Below, in pieces: positions 20,592 to 33,344 of a stretch of DNA of 64,000 bases. The stretch covers positions 1 through 64,000 of the forward strand of contig JAJAGP010000233.1 of NCBI GenBank assembly GCA_025084515.1, given 5' to 3'. The notes under the pieces were generated by a model. The model had not been told where the DNA came from, made no database searches, and saw only the letters and a list, made by a program, of their open reading frames with translations. This DNA comes from Ancistrus triradiatus (Eukaryota > Chordata > Actinopteri > Siluriformes > Loricariidae). Both the position numbers and the translations under genes were made by a program. The first letter of the stretch is position 1. The number at the start of each line of letters is the position of its first letter.

Positions 20592-21700
20592 CAGTGCTTA
20601 TAGAAAAGCACCATACCCCTTGGATATGGTCACTTTTTTGTCTTACATCCTGAAATTAAAACTCTGTAAGGTATCTTTGTAGAGCCACCTTTTGCTTGAA
20701 TGTGTCTCTACCAACCAACATCTGTCCATCCACAGATTTTGCTTTAGACTTAGGTCAGCACTTGGCAGCCCAAGCACTTCTGCTCCTTAATGAACTGCGT
20801 TGTTTATTTGGCTGTGTTTTTAGGGTTGTTGTCATGCTGGAACTCGAAACACCTGCCCATCTTCAGCTGTCTAGCAGAGGGTCATAATATTTGGATGTAC
20901 TTGGCAGCATCCATTTACATTTCAATCCTGACAAACTTCCCAGTCCCTCCAAAGAAAAACACCCCACATCTTAATGATGCCACCACCCTGCTTCACAGTA
21001 GGTATGGTGTGTTTTTGGGCTATGTTCTGTTTTTGTGTTTGTGCATGTTTTCAAACGACACAGTGCTTGGAGGTCAGTCCAAGAAGTCCAATCTTGGTCT
21101 CATATGACCATAAAATCTTTTGGCACATTGCATATGAAGTTCGTACAAGAATCAGCGTGGCACTTTTTCAAAGGCCACTTTCTTTCTAGCCAACCTGCCA
21201 TACAGCTTAGCTATGTGTAAGCCTGCTGAGATTGTTGTAACGACTAATCTCAGCCATAATGACTTGTATGTCCTTCAGAGTTGACACTGGCCTCTTGGTA
21301 GATTCCATGCTCAATATCTTCCTGGCTCAGTCATCCAGTCCAATCTAGGCAAGGTGTTACTGGTGCCATAAGGTCTGAAATATTTTTCTATTGTTCTCCT
21401 GTCATGTGCCTTTCCACAGCTTTATTTCTGAGCCCTTTTGAAAGCACCTTTGTAGCCATGGTGAATTCATTGTTAGCATGCACTACTAGTAGTGGAAACC
21501 TCTCAAGGAACAGCGGTTTTATTGAAGTAATCAAGACCACTACAATTGATGTCAGACGGGGGCCAGTTAGCCTGGCGTGTGATCAGAAAGGTGATTGGTT
21601 GTACTTGAGCAAGTATATAATGGTTACTCTGGTTACTGCTTTTGTCTGTTACCCATTGATACACGTACCTCTTCTCAAGTAAACAGTTATGTGAATGTGT
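20592..21700 (-). mobile_element. Decayed Tc1-like element (family D) with transposase remains
   Basis: The left end after TA reads cagtgcttatagaaaagcac, a degraded 'cagtgccttgcaaaagtatt'-type Tc1 terminus. The minus strand gives, in broken frames, TKIGLLGLTSKHC (around the first catalytic Asp), HTIPTVKQGGGI, FFFGGTGKFVRI, MDAAKYIQIL, and FEFQHDNNPKNTAK (second catalytic Asp) near 20820-20850. Several stops and frameshifts are present. The right boundary near 21700 is approximate; no terminal inverted repeat was recognised there. Confidence 0.78.
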
Positions 21701-21746
21701 AAAAATGTTTTATATATTGCTGTTTTTGTATCAAGCAGACACTGGA

Positions 21747-22510
21747 CACTTTATTAGAAACACCTGTACACCTGATCAGTCATGCAGTAATCACGCCTGC
21801 CAATCACGTAGCAGCAGCGCCATATATTAAGTCATGTAGACGCCAGTCAAGAGCTTCCACATCAAATATCAGAATGGGAAAATGTCGTCTAAGTGACTTT
21901 GCCTGTGGCATGGTTGGTGGTCCCAGACAGAGTAGTCTGACTATTTCAGAAAGATGGTGTTTTCATAGGAGTCTCTGGAGTTTTCACAGAATGGTGTGGA
22001 AAAAAACAGCTGGAGACAGAAATACTTTGGCCGGACTTATTAAAGCTGGCAGGAAAGCTTCACTAACTTTAGTAAGCAGGAAACTGTATCTAAATAATAA
22101 TCAAACCTCAATGCAGATGTGCTACAGCTGCAAAAGAGCACATTGTATTCCACACTTTTAATTGATCTAATTAATGTCAATTTCTGTTGATTGGCATAAA
22201 CAGAATGAATTCTTGGAATCAATTTTCCAGGTGTTGTGATTGTTAACGTGTCAGACATCGGCCTCCTACTACCAACCACGAATTCCCAGGCAGTATTCCC
22301 AGTATTGTTGCTGACCATGTGCATCCCGTTATGGACACAACCAACCAACTGAATGTGACAATTCTAGACACCATATCTGGATCCAATATGCAGGTATTCA
22401 GAAAATGAGTGTGCAGCTGACAAATATGTTGCCTCCAGCACCATGTTGAATTCTTTCCATGAGGAATTCCAGCTGTTCGGAGAGCAAACGTGGTCTGTTT
22501 CTGGAAAAGT
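21747..22510 (+). mobile_element. Internally deleted Tc1-like element (family E)
   Basis: It starts cactttattagaaacacctg, then tacacctgatcagtcatgca. It carries the N-terminal transposase region MGKCRLSDFACGMVGG (intact relatives begin MGK..DLSDFERGMIVGA). It then jumps to the late phrases attgttgctgaccatgtgca, then tgtgcagctgacaaatatgt and aattccagctgttcgga, which lie near the transposase C-terminus in intact copies. The catalytic core is deleted. A left-end fragment of a related family is at 58252. Confidence 0.75.
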
Positions 22511-25500
22511 GTTTTTAATATAGTTCCCAGTAAATATAGTTGTGGTTAAAGGATTTTGAAACGTTAAGACGATGTGGCGTCCTGAACTTTTTGTCCATAT
22601 AGCGTATATTTAGTGTACCCTCCTTATAGTTTATCTAGATGGATGGAACAGGGCAGGCATAATTGTTTGGAGCTGATGGTTAGCATTTGTTATTGAGGTA
22701 TGTTCCTCTGTTGTGATTGTTATGATTGTGTTTACTTCACTTGACATTGGTGCTCTGTAATCAAACTCTATTCATTATTTGATTGCCAGTTGTAGGGGAA
22801 ATGTAGGTGTTTGGCTCAGGGTCATGACAAACGTATGTGGGCTGAGGATTTTTAACTATAGTGACGACCGTGCCTGTTTAGAAGTAATCAGCCTCATAAA
22901 ATTTTCTGTTACATTTGGAAGTTTAATTACTATTAGGATTTCCAATAGGCATTACAAATAGGTCAGTGAATCCTAACTTTAGTTAATCATGAATTAAATA
23001 TGATTGAATTAAAGATTACAGAAACAGAATCTGGAGGGTCGGATTTCTTTAAAAGTAGCTTGGCTCTAGGTCACTCCTGAGAGCCAACAACACACACAAG
23101 AGATCAGTCAGAGCACTCCGTTTACTGCCAGGGAAGCTTATAACTCAAAATGATGCATTAAAAGCCATATGTCCAGTGAGTGTTAATCATTCCTATTCTA
23201 AACAGCAGATAAATGAAACATGCCATAGACACCCAGAGATGCATGGGCTTCACTGAGTGTCTGTTAGCACTGAGTAATGAGGATTCAGATGAGATTGAGT
23301 TTTAGTTTAATGAACGAACAGCGAGATACTGCAATATTTACTTACAAGATTAACGAATAATATAGGCACCTTACTAAACATTTTACTGCTGCATTTCGTT
23401 GAAACTGAAGGGGAAGCTGGGCTTGGTGTGAATATCATATGTACTGATGCAGTGTGTAGTGTATAGTATATACTGCTGGGTGCAGTATGGAGTATCCAGT
23501 ATACTAGCACAATATGTAATATACAGTTTATATTGGTTATATATGCTATACAGACTCATATTATGTACCACGTAGGACATAAAACACCTTTCTTTTGCAT
23601 TCTCTCATCTTAGGGATGTAGAACAGTGATTTGCAGTTTTGTTTATTTGTTTCAGTAATTTAGTTCATGTTTATGGTTTAGGTATTTTATATGAGCATAT
23701 TTGTCTCCCAGACACCATGATGTTGCTATTAAAAGTGAAATAATATCCCTAATTGGCTTGTATCTGATACATTTGGTCTGGCAATAGGAGGGGACCGAAA
23801 GGAGGGATCCATCCATCTTCAGGGTACGGCTTTGATTTTATGGCTCATGACAATGCGTAATGGGAACTCAGGGCTTTAGGGGAGCTTTATCCTTTTTGGA
23901 ACACACCTTCGGGGAACTGGGACAATCCTTAAAAAGATCAGAGGAAATATCTCGCTAAGCCGCGGACAAAGAGCGAATACTGAAGATCTCATTTAAATGA
24001 AGAACGTATGGCAGACACCTCATCGAAAAAATAATGGAAACTAATTTATTCAATTCTGTGGACCACTATTCCATGTCTGGAGATGTGCAGTCACAAGAGA
24101 GATTTCAAAGTGGCACAGTGATACACAGGTTTAGATGATGATTTGTAGTATTTTTCTTATTCATCAATGTGGAGTAACATTATATCTCCAACCCCATTTT
24201 CTTTATCTGGAGTCAGGAAAAAAATTTCAGACCAGGAACATCTACGTGACAAATCCCACTCACCATGAGTTGACAGCTCTCCATCACTTTTCACCCAAGT
24301 ACCCAGAACATGTGGCCTCAAGTCAGATGACATAGTCACAAAATTGGTCGTCGACCTTTAGCCTTAGGTGCTCTGGTATCAAGTACACTTATGAGCATCC
24401 GTGTGTTCGAACATTGTGTTTGTCTGCGAGACAGAAGACTAATAGTAGTAGAGCTATTGAGTCAGTAGGAGGTACGCTCTCGAGGATCTGTTCCATGTTC
24501 TCCAAGAAGGCTGAATATTCGAAGCAACTATTTTGTGCTTATGCATAAACAACAGTCAGGCTTATCCTCTCTGAGACAACCCTCTGTCTACAGAGACAAT
24601 GTCCAACTGCACTGCCCTCTGTCTGGGAATTATAATAACGGAACTTCCTTGGGGACTTCAGAGGAATATACCACCCCAATTGAAAAGTTTGGTATCAGAG
24701 CTTATGCTGTGATTATATCTAGTCCATATATTTCTGTCTCACACACCAGCTCAGACTCCTTCCCTGCCAGGAAAGATATGTTCCATGTTCCCAAAGCTAT
24801 TGCTTTTCCATTGCCAAAGTCTAGTCCATCCAAAACTGTCTACCCCAGAAGCCATTCCACCCCAACCCCACTCTTCACCTTGCAGGTGGTGAGCCCACAA
24901 GATGCCTCCATATTTCAGGCTAAGCCTGACCGGGTTAGATGGGAGGCCCAGTCACCAGACCCAGTAAACCCCACCCTCAGAACTGCCACCAGGGGATGCA
25001 CTCAGTAAGCTTAATCTGGGGAGGATACACTGATTTATACCTATACGTTTCATGGGATTTTTGGATTGTACTTTGTATGACCTCTCCACCGTCGCATCAG
25101 CCTACTGGGAGCATTGTTCTCCTGCTCTGCTGGTAATTGTTCTCTGAGAATCATGAAGCCCACAAGCCCTTTCACTACGAATCCTTGACAGGGATGACAT
25201 GTTGTTTTGTAAAATGTAAAGAATTATGGCATATGAAAGACTACAATATAATTATATAAGATGAACATAATATAAATGAAATAAAAAAGAAAATTAACTC
25301 ATCTATGTAAACATAGTCTAGCATTAGACATGATGGTGCACTTCGCTGAATACACAAGATAGAGCTGAACAAGCCACTAAAACAACACTTACACACTAGA
25401 CAAAACAATCAGATCAAAACTCTAACGTTTTTAAACAAATCACACTATTTGCTTTGATCCTGTGTTTCAGGTTTGACTGGAGCTACAGATCTCGGCTCCT

Positions 25501-26079
25501 GCAAAACTGTTGCTCCGCTGCATTTGTTGAGCTGCCTTTCTGTTTGTGCAGATTCAAATGAGTATTTGCTTTGCAGATCCAGATGTCAGTGCCTGCTTAT
25601 GCAGTGTGTTATGCAGGGTGTGGATTTTGTGTATTTCTGAAGTCTATCAGCACAGAGCTGCTGCCGAGATTGAATGTAGTGAATCAGTGAGGTGTTTGAT
25701 CAGGGCAATCTCTGGATAACACCTTTAGAAGAACATGGGGTTCACACATAGGCTTTAAGACTGAGCAGGATAAAACTAGAATGAATGTATTTTAATTAAA
25801 TTACAAATCCTCGGACCGTTGCTATAATAGTGAACAGAGGTAGACGAATCTGTAACTGTCTTGGCTCTTAGTGTTGTATTTGTTATTGGTATAGTTATCA
25901 TTGCTGTAACCCAACAAAAACTGGACCCTAGCTGCTTTCGCACACAGTTCTAGGGACTAATTTTGGAGGAACTACCCCTGTGGAGCTCCCCTGGGAACTA
26001 CATTCATTAACTTCAGTAACCTAAAGCAAATCTTTTGACTCTTGGTTTTTCAACAGAAAGTTTTTAAGAAAGGTTTTTC
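22511..26079. other. Intergenic, no gene recognised
   Basis: 22585-22610 (ctttttgtccatatagcgta) looks like a stray Tc1 family G end. The 157-codon frame at 24535-25008 is the longest here. It is Ser/Pro-rich, has no domain I know and no flanking splice signals that I would trust. 25918-26060 has a gttctagggactaa-type fish repeat flavour. Otherwise nothing. Confidence 0.45.
23430..23560. repeat. Degenerate 'cagtatg/tatagtata' tandem repeat
   Basis: Alternating words gtgtagtgtatagtatata, gcagtatggagtatccagta, caatatgtaatatacagttt and ttatatatgctatacaga form a loose tandem series with units of roughly 25-35 bases. Possibly a decayed microsatellite. Confidence 0.45.
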
Positions 26080-26785
26080 CTTGGGTTGACCAGCAAATAT
26101 GTTCCCAAAAAATGTTAGAGCCTTCTATCGTTGTGCACATTTGGTCCCCACAATGTTATATATACATGGTACACACACACAGCCTAAGTAAACATATGTT
26201 TTGGGGACTTTCCCCTGACATAATGATTACTGTAGCTTACTAACGCTACACCTACACCAGAGGCAATTGCTTTAGGACTACACAGGCTTCTCTGTAATTT
26301 CATTAAATTGTGGTAATGAAATGTTTATCAAAGTCTCCATATTATTAAAGAATCTTGGTAGCATTCAATATCTTAATGACTAAAATGATCAAATACCCCA
26401 CTGTAGCGTCACGCTGTTGGTTCATTACATTCAAACTCCTACTGGTGAACAGCACAGAGCAGCATTCAACATCTGCCTTGAAGCCCCAGGCACAGACCTA
26501 ATAGACCCTCATTGAAGCTTGTGTGTCTCTGAGAGTCTATGGCATGTTTGTGTAGCTGTATTGAATGGGATGAAAGACAAGTTTGAATTTCGTTGACCTG
26601 TTGATTACTGTAGTTGTTTATGCTACACCTAGACTTAACCCCAACCTTAACCTCAGTAACCTAAAGCAAACATTTGGCTCTTTTGGCTTTTCAGAAGAAA
26701 GTTGTAGTGTTTGCAGGAAGGCAAGTGTCCCCACAAGGTAAAGGTCTTTCTGGACATTTGGTCCTCAGTGAGTGTGTTTACACGT
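26080..26785. repeat. Two R3-type repeat copies
   Basis: Copy one (about 26080-26290): tttggtccccacaatg, (CA)n, ttttggggactttcccctga, cataatgattactgtagctt. Copy two (about 26600-26785): gattactgtagttgtttatg, ctacacctagacttaacccc, cctcagtaacctaaagcaaa, tcagaagaaagttg, gtgtccccacaaggtaaagg. Parts at 26010-26060 (cagtaacctaaagcaaatct) belong to the same family. The words are the same as those at 42085, 62310 and 63070. Confidence 0.6.
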
Positions 26786-26998
26786 GCTTAATAATCCGTT
26801 AACTGCAGAAAATCATATTTTGTCAGTAATCCACTCACATGGGTATTTATGTGCATTTGCGTAAAGCTCGGACATGACTCGGGCAATAATCTCACAATAG
26901 GATGTTGCGTAAAGTTCAAACTTTAACAATTAAATAATGAAAGTCTTCATTTCTTCGAGCATATTCTGTGCTTCAGAGTTTCTTGGATCCTGCATTTA

Positions 26999-27070
26999 AT
27001 TCCAGGGTTGCCAGATCCCACAAGAGAAACAAGCAACCAGGTCTATGGAAAGAAATCCAAAAGAAGCGAA
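26999..27070 (-). repeat. Dispersed repeat R6, reverse copy
   Basis: The inverse of this stretch (cttcttttggatttcttt, tagacctggttgcttgtttc, tcttgtgggatctggcaacc) matches 62215-62305 on the plus strand. The last word, atctggcaaccctgga, also occurs near 55785. Confidence 0.6.
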
Positions 27071-27342
27071 GTCTGTTAGACTAAGCGGCCTTTACAACCA
27101 TGTTTGTTTCCGCCAGCCGCTTTTGGGTTTCGTTTGCATACATGCGCAGTCTGAGAAAGCACTGAGAAATCCAATTACTGAGGTAAAATCCAGCTCTTTT
27201 TATCTGATTTCCTAATCTGATTTCTAGGCCTTATTTATATGACCACTTGAAAAATCAAATAACTGCAGAAAACTGATTGTCATTGGATATTTAACTGCAT
27301 AAGCTTAATTGAATGCACTCAATACTATATATATTTGACTCC

Positions 27343-27378
<36 letters not shown>
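27343..27378. repeat. (AC)18 microsatellite
   Basis: Uninterrupted CA tract. Confidence 0.97.
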
Positions 27379-27380
<2 letters not shown>

Positions 27381-27555
27381 ATGTTGATGCTGCATGAGCA
27401 AGAGGTCTGTAAAACATGCCATAGACAGCCAGACACAAATGAAGGCCTGACATCTGGGTGGCAGGCTCACCATTAGGATGATTTAGTTTGTAATTATTGT
27501 GTAAAGGCAGATCCAATTACACACCACAGAAATTAGATTGCAGTGGTTGCTCTGG

Positions 27556-27562
27556 TTTGTGT

Positions 27563-27603
<41 letters not shown>
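27556..27603. repeat. (GT)n microsatellite
   Basis: GT tract with one interruption (tgtatgtg), about 180 bases after the CA tract and complementary to it. Confidence 0.97.
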
Positions 27604-27605
<2 letters not shown>

Positions 27606-30600
27606 AAATATGTATGAATGCTTAGATTAATTTGAGTGTACTTTTCCCTGCACAGATCGTATTCACTTCTTTTCAGTTGTAAAGTCGGTGGGACGTCATC
27701 TGACCAAGGGTGCCAAAACTTTCCTGGCACATGATCACGGAGTGCGAATGAGAAACGAATTAAGAGCTGAGCCTTGGAGTAAATTTAAATGTCCGGTTGA
27801 TAGACACATCGAGCCGAGTTACTTCGATCACACGGAATCATGGCAACACAACACGGCCACACAGCACATGAAGACAAATGGATGGAAAAAAAAACCTAGT
27901 CGAACCAGAGCGACACCTGGAATGTCAATGAGCTGCATGTCCGAGTTTAAATGACAGCCCTGCATTTGCAATGCGCTAGTCGAGGCGATGAGAGAAAGCA
28001 CCTGAGATCGTGTGGGATATTTAGGATGACATCCCCATGTGCTGATGTTATTACAGCGCTTCGGTGTCCAAACGTCACTCAGATCATGAAACAATGATAT
28101 ACAGGCGCTTAAATCTCATGAATCATGCGCTTTTAGACAAAAAGGTAAAAGGCTTTGCTAATGTCATGCATGGGACCCCTGGTCTGACACACCCAGCCAT
28201 ACGATACAAATGACTTTGAGACTCAGAACGCCCTGGGCAAGACAGAAACTTAGGAACAGATGGCCAGACACAGAATGGAACCCAGCGGCGAACCTTCTAG
28301 CCAGGTCAACTTGTCTCATTTGTTTTCTTTAAAGAAAATAAATCCATACTTGAATCAGAATCTTGTTATTAATAGTGTTCTTCTTCTATGAGATCTTGCA
28401 ACAATCTCTCGACTCATCCACCGATGGTGGAGGACCGAATGCCAGCGTGTGCCACTGTACAACTGGCAGCCACTGACCACTCCTTTTCTCCAAAAAGCAG
28501 TGGACTTCTAGGGCGAAAATGAAACCAAAGACAGAGCAGACCACGCTTTTGTTATTCACCTTTGGTGGTACCTCAAACGGTTGACACAGGTTGTTGTTGC
28601 AGCACTGGGGAGACAGTCCGGCAGTTTAGGCAGCACTAGCCGAGGAAAAAAGTCACTGTGAAATTGATAAATGATGTTTGAGCTGCAACTAGCATTAGTG
28701 ATTTACTTCAGGGAGCATGTCTAATTGCATTGGTCATGCTACGATTGCAAAACAAAATTGAATAAATATCTTTTGCCATGCATCTCTCTGCTTTTCATCC
28801 ATCAGAAAGGAGTGACTCTCAGAAATAACTTTCGATTGCGTAAAAAACAACCATAATCAGAAAAGTCAGAGCTTTCAAGGATTATCAGAATGGTGGCAAA
28901 GTCATTCTCAGTCTCACCCTTTCTGTCTCTGTCTGTTTCTCGTTGTGCCTTTGGTGCCCTAACCTCTCAGTGAGGAGCTTTGACAGTACCAGGCCATCTC
29001 CGTGTGAGTCGCAGCGCAGAAGTGCTGCGGGTGAAAATGTCAAGCCGTCCCCGCCACGTCCACAAACTTGTGAGGAAAGCTGACCTTGCTTGAGCCCTCA
29101 AAGCTTGCCCTAACCCCCGGATGGCAGAGCGACTTATTTAATCCCCCTTCCTCCCCGACTGATTTTCATCTGGTCCTGGGGAAAATGGTTGGGCATTTTT
29201 CAGACAACATGGCATGTCTTTATCAAGAGCGGTTATTGATGTTTTTCTTTTCAACACAGTTAGCTCTCTTCAAACATGCCCTGTGTAGTCATGCTGTTGG
29301 TGACTAAGCAAAGGGGCCCACAGGTCTTGGTTCTTGTTTGTTCTGCAGCAGTTTGCATCTGTCTCGTGATGCCTAGGCAGAGGAAAGAAGGCAGGTGCGT
29401 CACAATATGGTCATGTTGCCAAAGTGCACCCGACCTTTCATTAAAAGCTCTCAAAGGTCAACCAGTGGGAGCATGCAGAACTAACCCGTGATGACGTATT
29501 TTGTGACAAAAGTACTTATAGGTTAAGGGAAGGCAGGATTAGTGCGAATTCCACAAAATATAGGTATGACCTGCTATTAGACAAGGTTTTACCAATAAGG
29601 TAAATATTAAAGAAAAGACCATAAAAGGTGAAAGGGAGTCACGGATCTATTAATGGTCTATGGCTTGAGTTGTCTTGGTCACTACAAACCAATACAAAGA
29701 TATTCTTACTAACCACTTCTATATATCAGAATAGTAAGTAGTAAGTAGTAATGAGGATCAACTAATTATAGAAGTTGCTTACAACGCTGATTTTCGAATG
29801 TTGCGGTATGTATCATGACTTTGAACCCTACTGCCTCACTCTCAGCATGCCAGGTTGGACATGTTCATTTAAGTTCTCTGTTTATCATGAACAACAACTG
29901 ACTTTATCTCTTCCTGCGGCATGGTTGTTTGTCGGGATATAACCCTCAGCATACTGCCAAGCCAAAGCAAGGCTCTGGAGAGCTGAAAGGCAGAACCGGG
30001 TGTTGCACTAATATGCAGCTGTCGGGCTGAAGGGTTAATGGAGGGGCATACGTGAAACAGACATATTCATGTGTAAAATTAACCACATGCGGGGGCGCCA
30101 AATGTCACCGGTTAAATTATAACCTTTGGCTACAGCCTGTCACATAGTTTTCACCGGGTCACGAAATAAGTTCAACATAAATGGTGCCCTTGTGTTTAAG
30201 TCAGGCTTGCTGAGCATCTTAAATAACTAACCAGTAACAATGGATGGGTGCTTTTAGTGAGCTACAAAAATCAGTGACAATGTCGGTGATTGAGCGGCCC
30301 ACTCTTATTATGCTTGCTTCTACAAACTTTAACATGTCTTAAGAGCTTCTGATGTTCTGCCTCCTAGAGTTCTGGGTGGAAGTTATTTATTCATGCTGAT
30401 CCAGCACAATGCAAATGCACTTTGATAGAAAAGAAAGCTGAGAAGACGGGGGAATAATTCTAACACATTTTGTAGTAAATTACTATATATGGCAGTGATT
30501 TGCAGTGCATGCAATGGGTACCCCTTTTGCTACCCAAACACCCCTCTAACTGGACCCCACCCCTGGAAATCCCACATAGGTTTTTAATGCACAGTAGATG

Positions 30601-30939
30601 TACCATATAAGATGAGGCTTCACTGTAATTTACTGTATGGATTTCAAAATACAGATCAACAGCCCACAAATGCAACTACAAATGACAAAAGTAGCATGTA
30701 CAAAATGATTCCTAGGCAGCCAAAACATTAAGTAAACAGCAAGCTCACCGGTCCATTAGGCTTGTTTGAAGATAAAGTTCATCCTCTGCTTCTTTGCCAG
30801 AAAATGGTCTGGTACTTTGTAGGCAGACTTGGTCGACCTGCTGAATTACTGCAAGTCGCCATTTAACGTTATCAAGCCAAAACAGCATGTGCATAGACAG
30901 TGACGTTTATTTATGAATGACGAATACGTAGCACCTTCT
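27604..30939. other. Intergenic, no gene recognised
   Basis: Unique-looking, higher-complexity DNA at 27690-28140 and 28380-29100 carries no domain, splice-bounded frame or repeat I recognise. It would be a reasonable place to look for conserved non-coding elements. Confidence 0.45.
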
Positions 30940-31275
30940 TCAGTATGCCGAGAAGGGATAGACAGCCATGGGCAAGCCCCTGTAAAGCATGAATCTGATT
31001 GGTCAGATATCTTGTCCGTTTGTTAACAGACCAACATTATCAAACCCTTCTTAATATTATCAAAAGGGGTACGCAGGTACTAGACAGAAGTCATTTTTGT
31101 GATAGGTTAGTAGCACTCTCAGTCATATATGTGTGATATAGCAACCAACAAAATGCGTAACATTTTAAATAGGTTGATGTTTTTGTCTTTATACATAAAA
31201 TGAATATTTATATAATATTTTACATACACCTGTTTGATACCCCTGCTTTGAAGGGTTAGCAGGCCCTGACTGCAC
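30940..31275 (-). repeat. Uncharacterised dispersed repeat R4, reverse copy
   Basis: Its reverse complement aligns in order with 53085-53450: ctaacccttc, aggtgtatgtaaaatattat, aaagacaaaaacatcaacc, gaccaatcagattcatg, acaggggcttgcccat and gctgtctatccct. No coding potential and no clear terminal repeats. Confidence 0.7.
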
Positions 31276-31689
31276 GGCACTGATGTATGGGTTTTGCGAG
31301 TTATCTCTACTTTTCCTGGTCAGGGAAATGGGGCTCCGGCATGGTCTGAAGCATTCTCACTTGCTACAGCTATCCTCCATGCCTGACAGCTCTTATATTA
31401 CTAGGAATTGTAAAACGTGGGTTTAACAAAAAACTGTTTTATTCTGTCAAGACTCTTATTCACACCATGCAACTGCAGAATACTGCTCAATGTCCTTATA
31501 TTCTACTAAACATGGGCTCCTAGGAACTTAATCTTGTTGTCCGGACCACAAATGCAGAAGGATGTTTTTCCTGTTTAAACCTGGTTCTTTTAAAAGGCAG
31601 TTTTTCCATGACACTGTCACCAGTTGGTTATTCGGGGACCGGACTGCCTTGTATATGCGCTATTATTAAAAGCACTAAATAACAACAAG

Positions 31690-31935
31690 CTTTCGTGTCC
31701 CCGGAGGCAAGATCAAACTGCTGCAAACAGCAGTTCTTGAGGACCTGAGTTTGAACCCTGGGATGAGCTTGCAAAGTGAGGGACGAGTGGTGCAGTTATG
31801 TTCCTGCAATCGGCTGAGGCCCATCCAGGATGTGCTTTTGCCTGCTTCTAGTGAATTCTGGGATAGACCCCCTGACCCTGATGGGGATAAGTGAGGGTAA
31901 AATGGGATGTTTGCCTTCCCTGAACAATGCGACAG
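31690..31935 (+). repeat. R1-related repeat
   Basis: tRNA-like head (ggacctgagtttgaaccctg) and a tail reading gtgaattctgggatagaccc, then cctgaccctgatggggataa. This is the standard end of this fish repeat type. Confidence 0.6.
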
Positions 31936-32704
31936 CAGCCCCATAATGGACTGACACCACATGCTCACCTGCAACCTGTGAATTAGGCTCTGGAATCCCC
32001 CGCCCCCATAAGATGCGAATATATATCAGTATTATTGTTTATATCTGCCGCGCCACTACTTTAGAATTCTGCTCAACTCTGAAAAGTCCTTCAGGCAATT
32101 TATTAGCTATGCTTCCCAATGATTGGATGTCTTTGAAAGGCTTTGGGGAGAGCCCGTCAGCTTGCTGCGATACCAGATGATGTGTGTTTGATCAGTGCGT
32201 TGAGGATACTGCAGAGTCCACCATGTATTTTATTCACATGAATTATTATCACAAGGACTATTATCAGAAGGATGGGTCTTAGGCATAGAGAGAGCTGACA
32301 CCCCGTCATATTTGACATCAAAACAGAATCTTTTGATTTTACAAATTATAAAAAGTCATTCCTTTTTAATATTTCAACTGGTAAACCAATGTTTTCCCCA
32401 CAGCCTTCTAAAATAACCCTTTAATTGTTCATGATACCTGAACTGTACCTGGAAGTGATCTGGATTTGCTCATTATTAAAAGTGAATAAAATTCAGTTTT
32501 CTTCAATACAGAAATAACTAAGGGTTAAGGAACCATGTAAACTAATATAAGTAGAAATTATGGGAGTCTCCGTCCAAATTCTGCCATTAAGGAGTTACTA
32601 TATTTAAAAGGGTTTGCTGTTTGTAGTATTTTCTACATGAGTTATATAGAGGAGCACAACCATTCAGGCTTAAGAAATGGAAATTAATAAATTATTCAGT
32701 TGGG
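31936..32704. other. Intergenic, no gene recognised
   Basis: AT-rich, no feature. Confidence 0.5.
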
Positions 32705-32985
32705 ATGATGGTGTTGTGATGGTGTTGGTGTGCATTGCCTTTATTCTTCAAACACAAAGTGCATTTCTGCCAAAAAAACCCTTCCCAGAAGCATTGTGGA
32801 ACATCCAGGTGTTCTTCCCTTTTTCATTCTGAAGTCATTGTGCCTTAGTTCACCTTAGGCAGTTCTGTGTAATTTTAGGGGCAAATCAAGAAGAATTGCA
32901 CTACATATAAGGCTTTGGGATTTGTGTTGATGTGTTCAAGTTTAGAAGAGCACAAGGTCTCAAACTCAGTCATGTGCATTAATGT
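32705..32985 (-). mobile_element. Tc1-like fragment (family K)
   Basis: The plus strand reads gtgtgcattgcctttattct, tcaaacacaaagtgcatttc, ctgccaaaaaa and agaagcattgtggaacatcc, aggtgttctt. This is antisense of a Tc1 transposase segment (minus strand: GFFWQKCTLCLKNKGNAH). The frame is broken and no catalytic motif remains. The right side past about 32850 is uncertain. Confidence 0.55.
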
Positions 32986-33344
32986 TTAGTGTTTGCTACA
33001 TGCTTTTTGAGAAACAGTATCCAAAGCTTAGTTCTATGAAACATTATATTTTTCTGTAACAAGTTTCACACTGGTTGTGGAAACCATTTTACATCCATAC
33101 GCTTCATATCTACACTGATAATAATCATTGTGGGTCTTCAAAAGACACTGAACTGTTCACATTGTTGGTGGTTCTTTCTGCTTTGATTTATTCCACAAAC
33201 ATTTATTTACTTCATGGCCAAAACCCATAGTCATCAGACCGTTTCATTTTCAGTCTGAGCTACTGTCATATGTGGTACTGAAATCTGATATGTATCTGAT
33301 ATGTGGCAGTGTGACAGCAGTCTGAATGGAATTCATATGACTTT
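32986..33344. other. Intergenic, no gene recognised
   Basis: A possible continuation of the neighbouring Harbinger element was looked for and not found. No other feature. Confidence 0.45.

Noticed and set aside
24535..25008. 157-codon open frame, Ser/Pro-rich
   Set aside because: No recognisable domain, no splice signals of quality, surrounded by repeats; compatible with chance in a window this size.
26780..27290. A MITE bounded by taactgcagaaaa words at both ends
   Set aside because: The two words are in direct, not inverted, orientation and the rest does not align well; not called beyond the R6 piece inside.
27291..27730. Open frames rich in CVCVCV or THTHTH
   Set aside because: They are translations of the CA/GT microsatellites.
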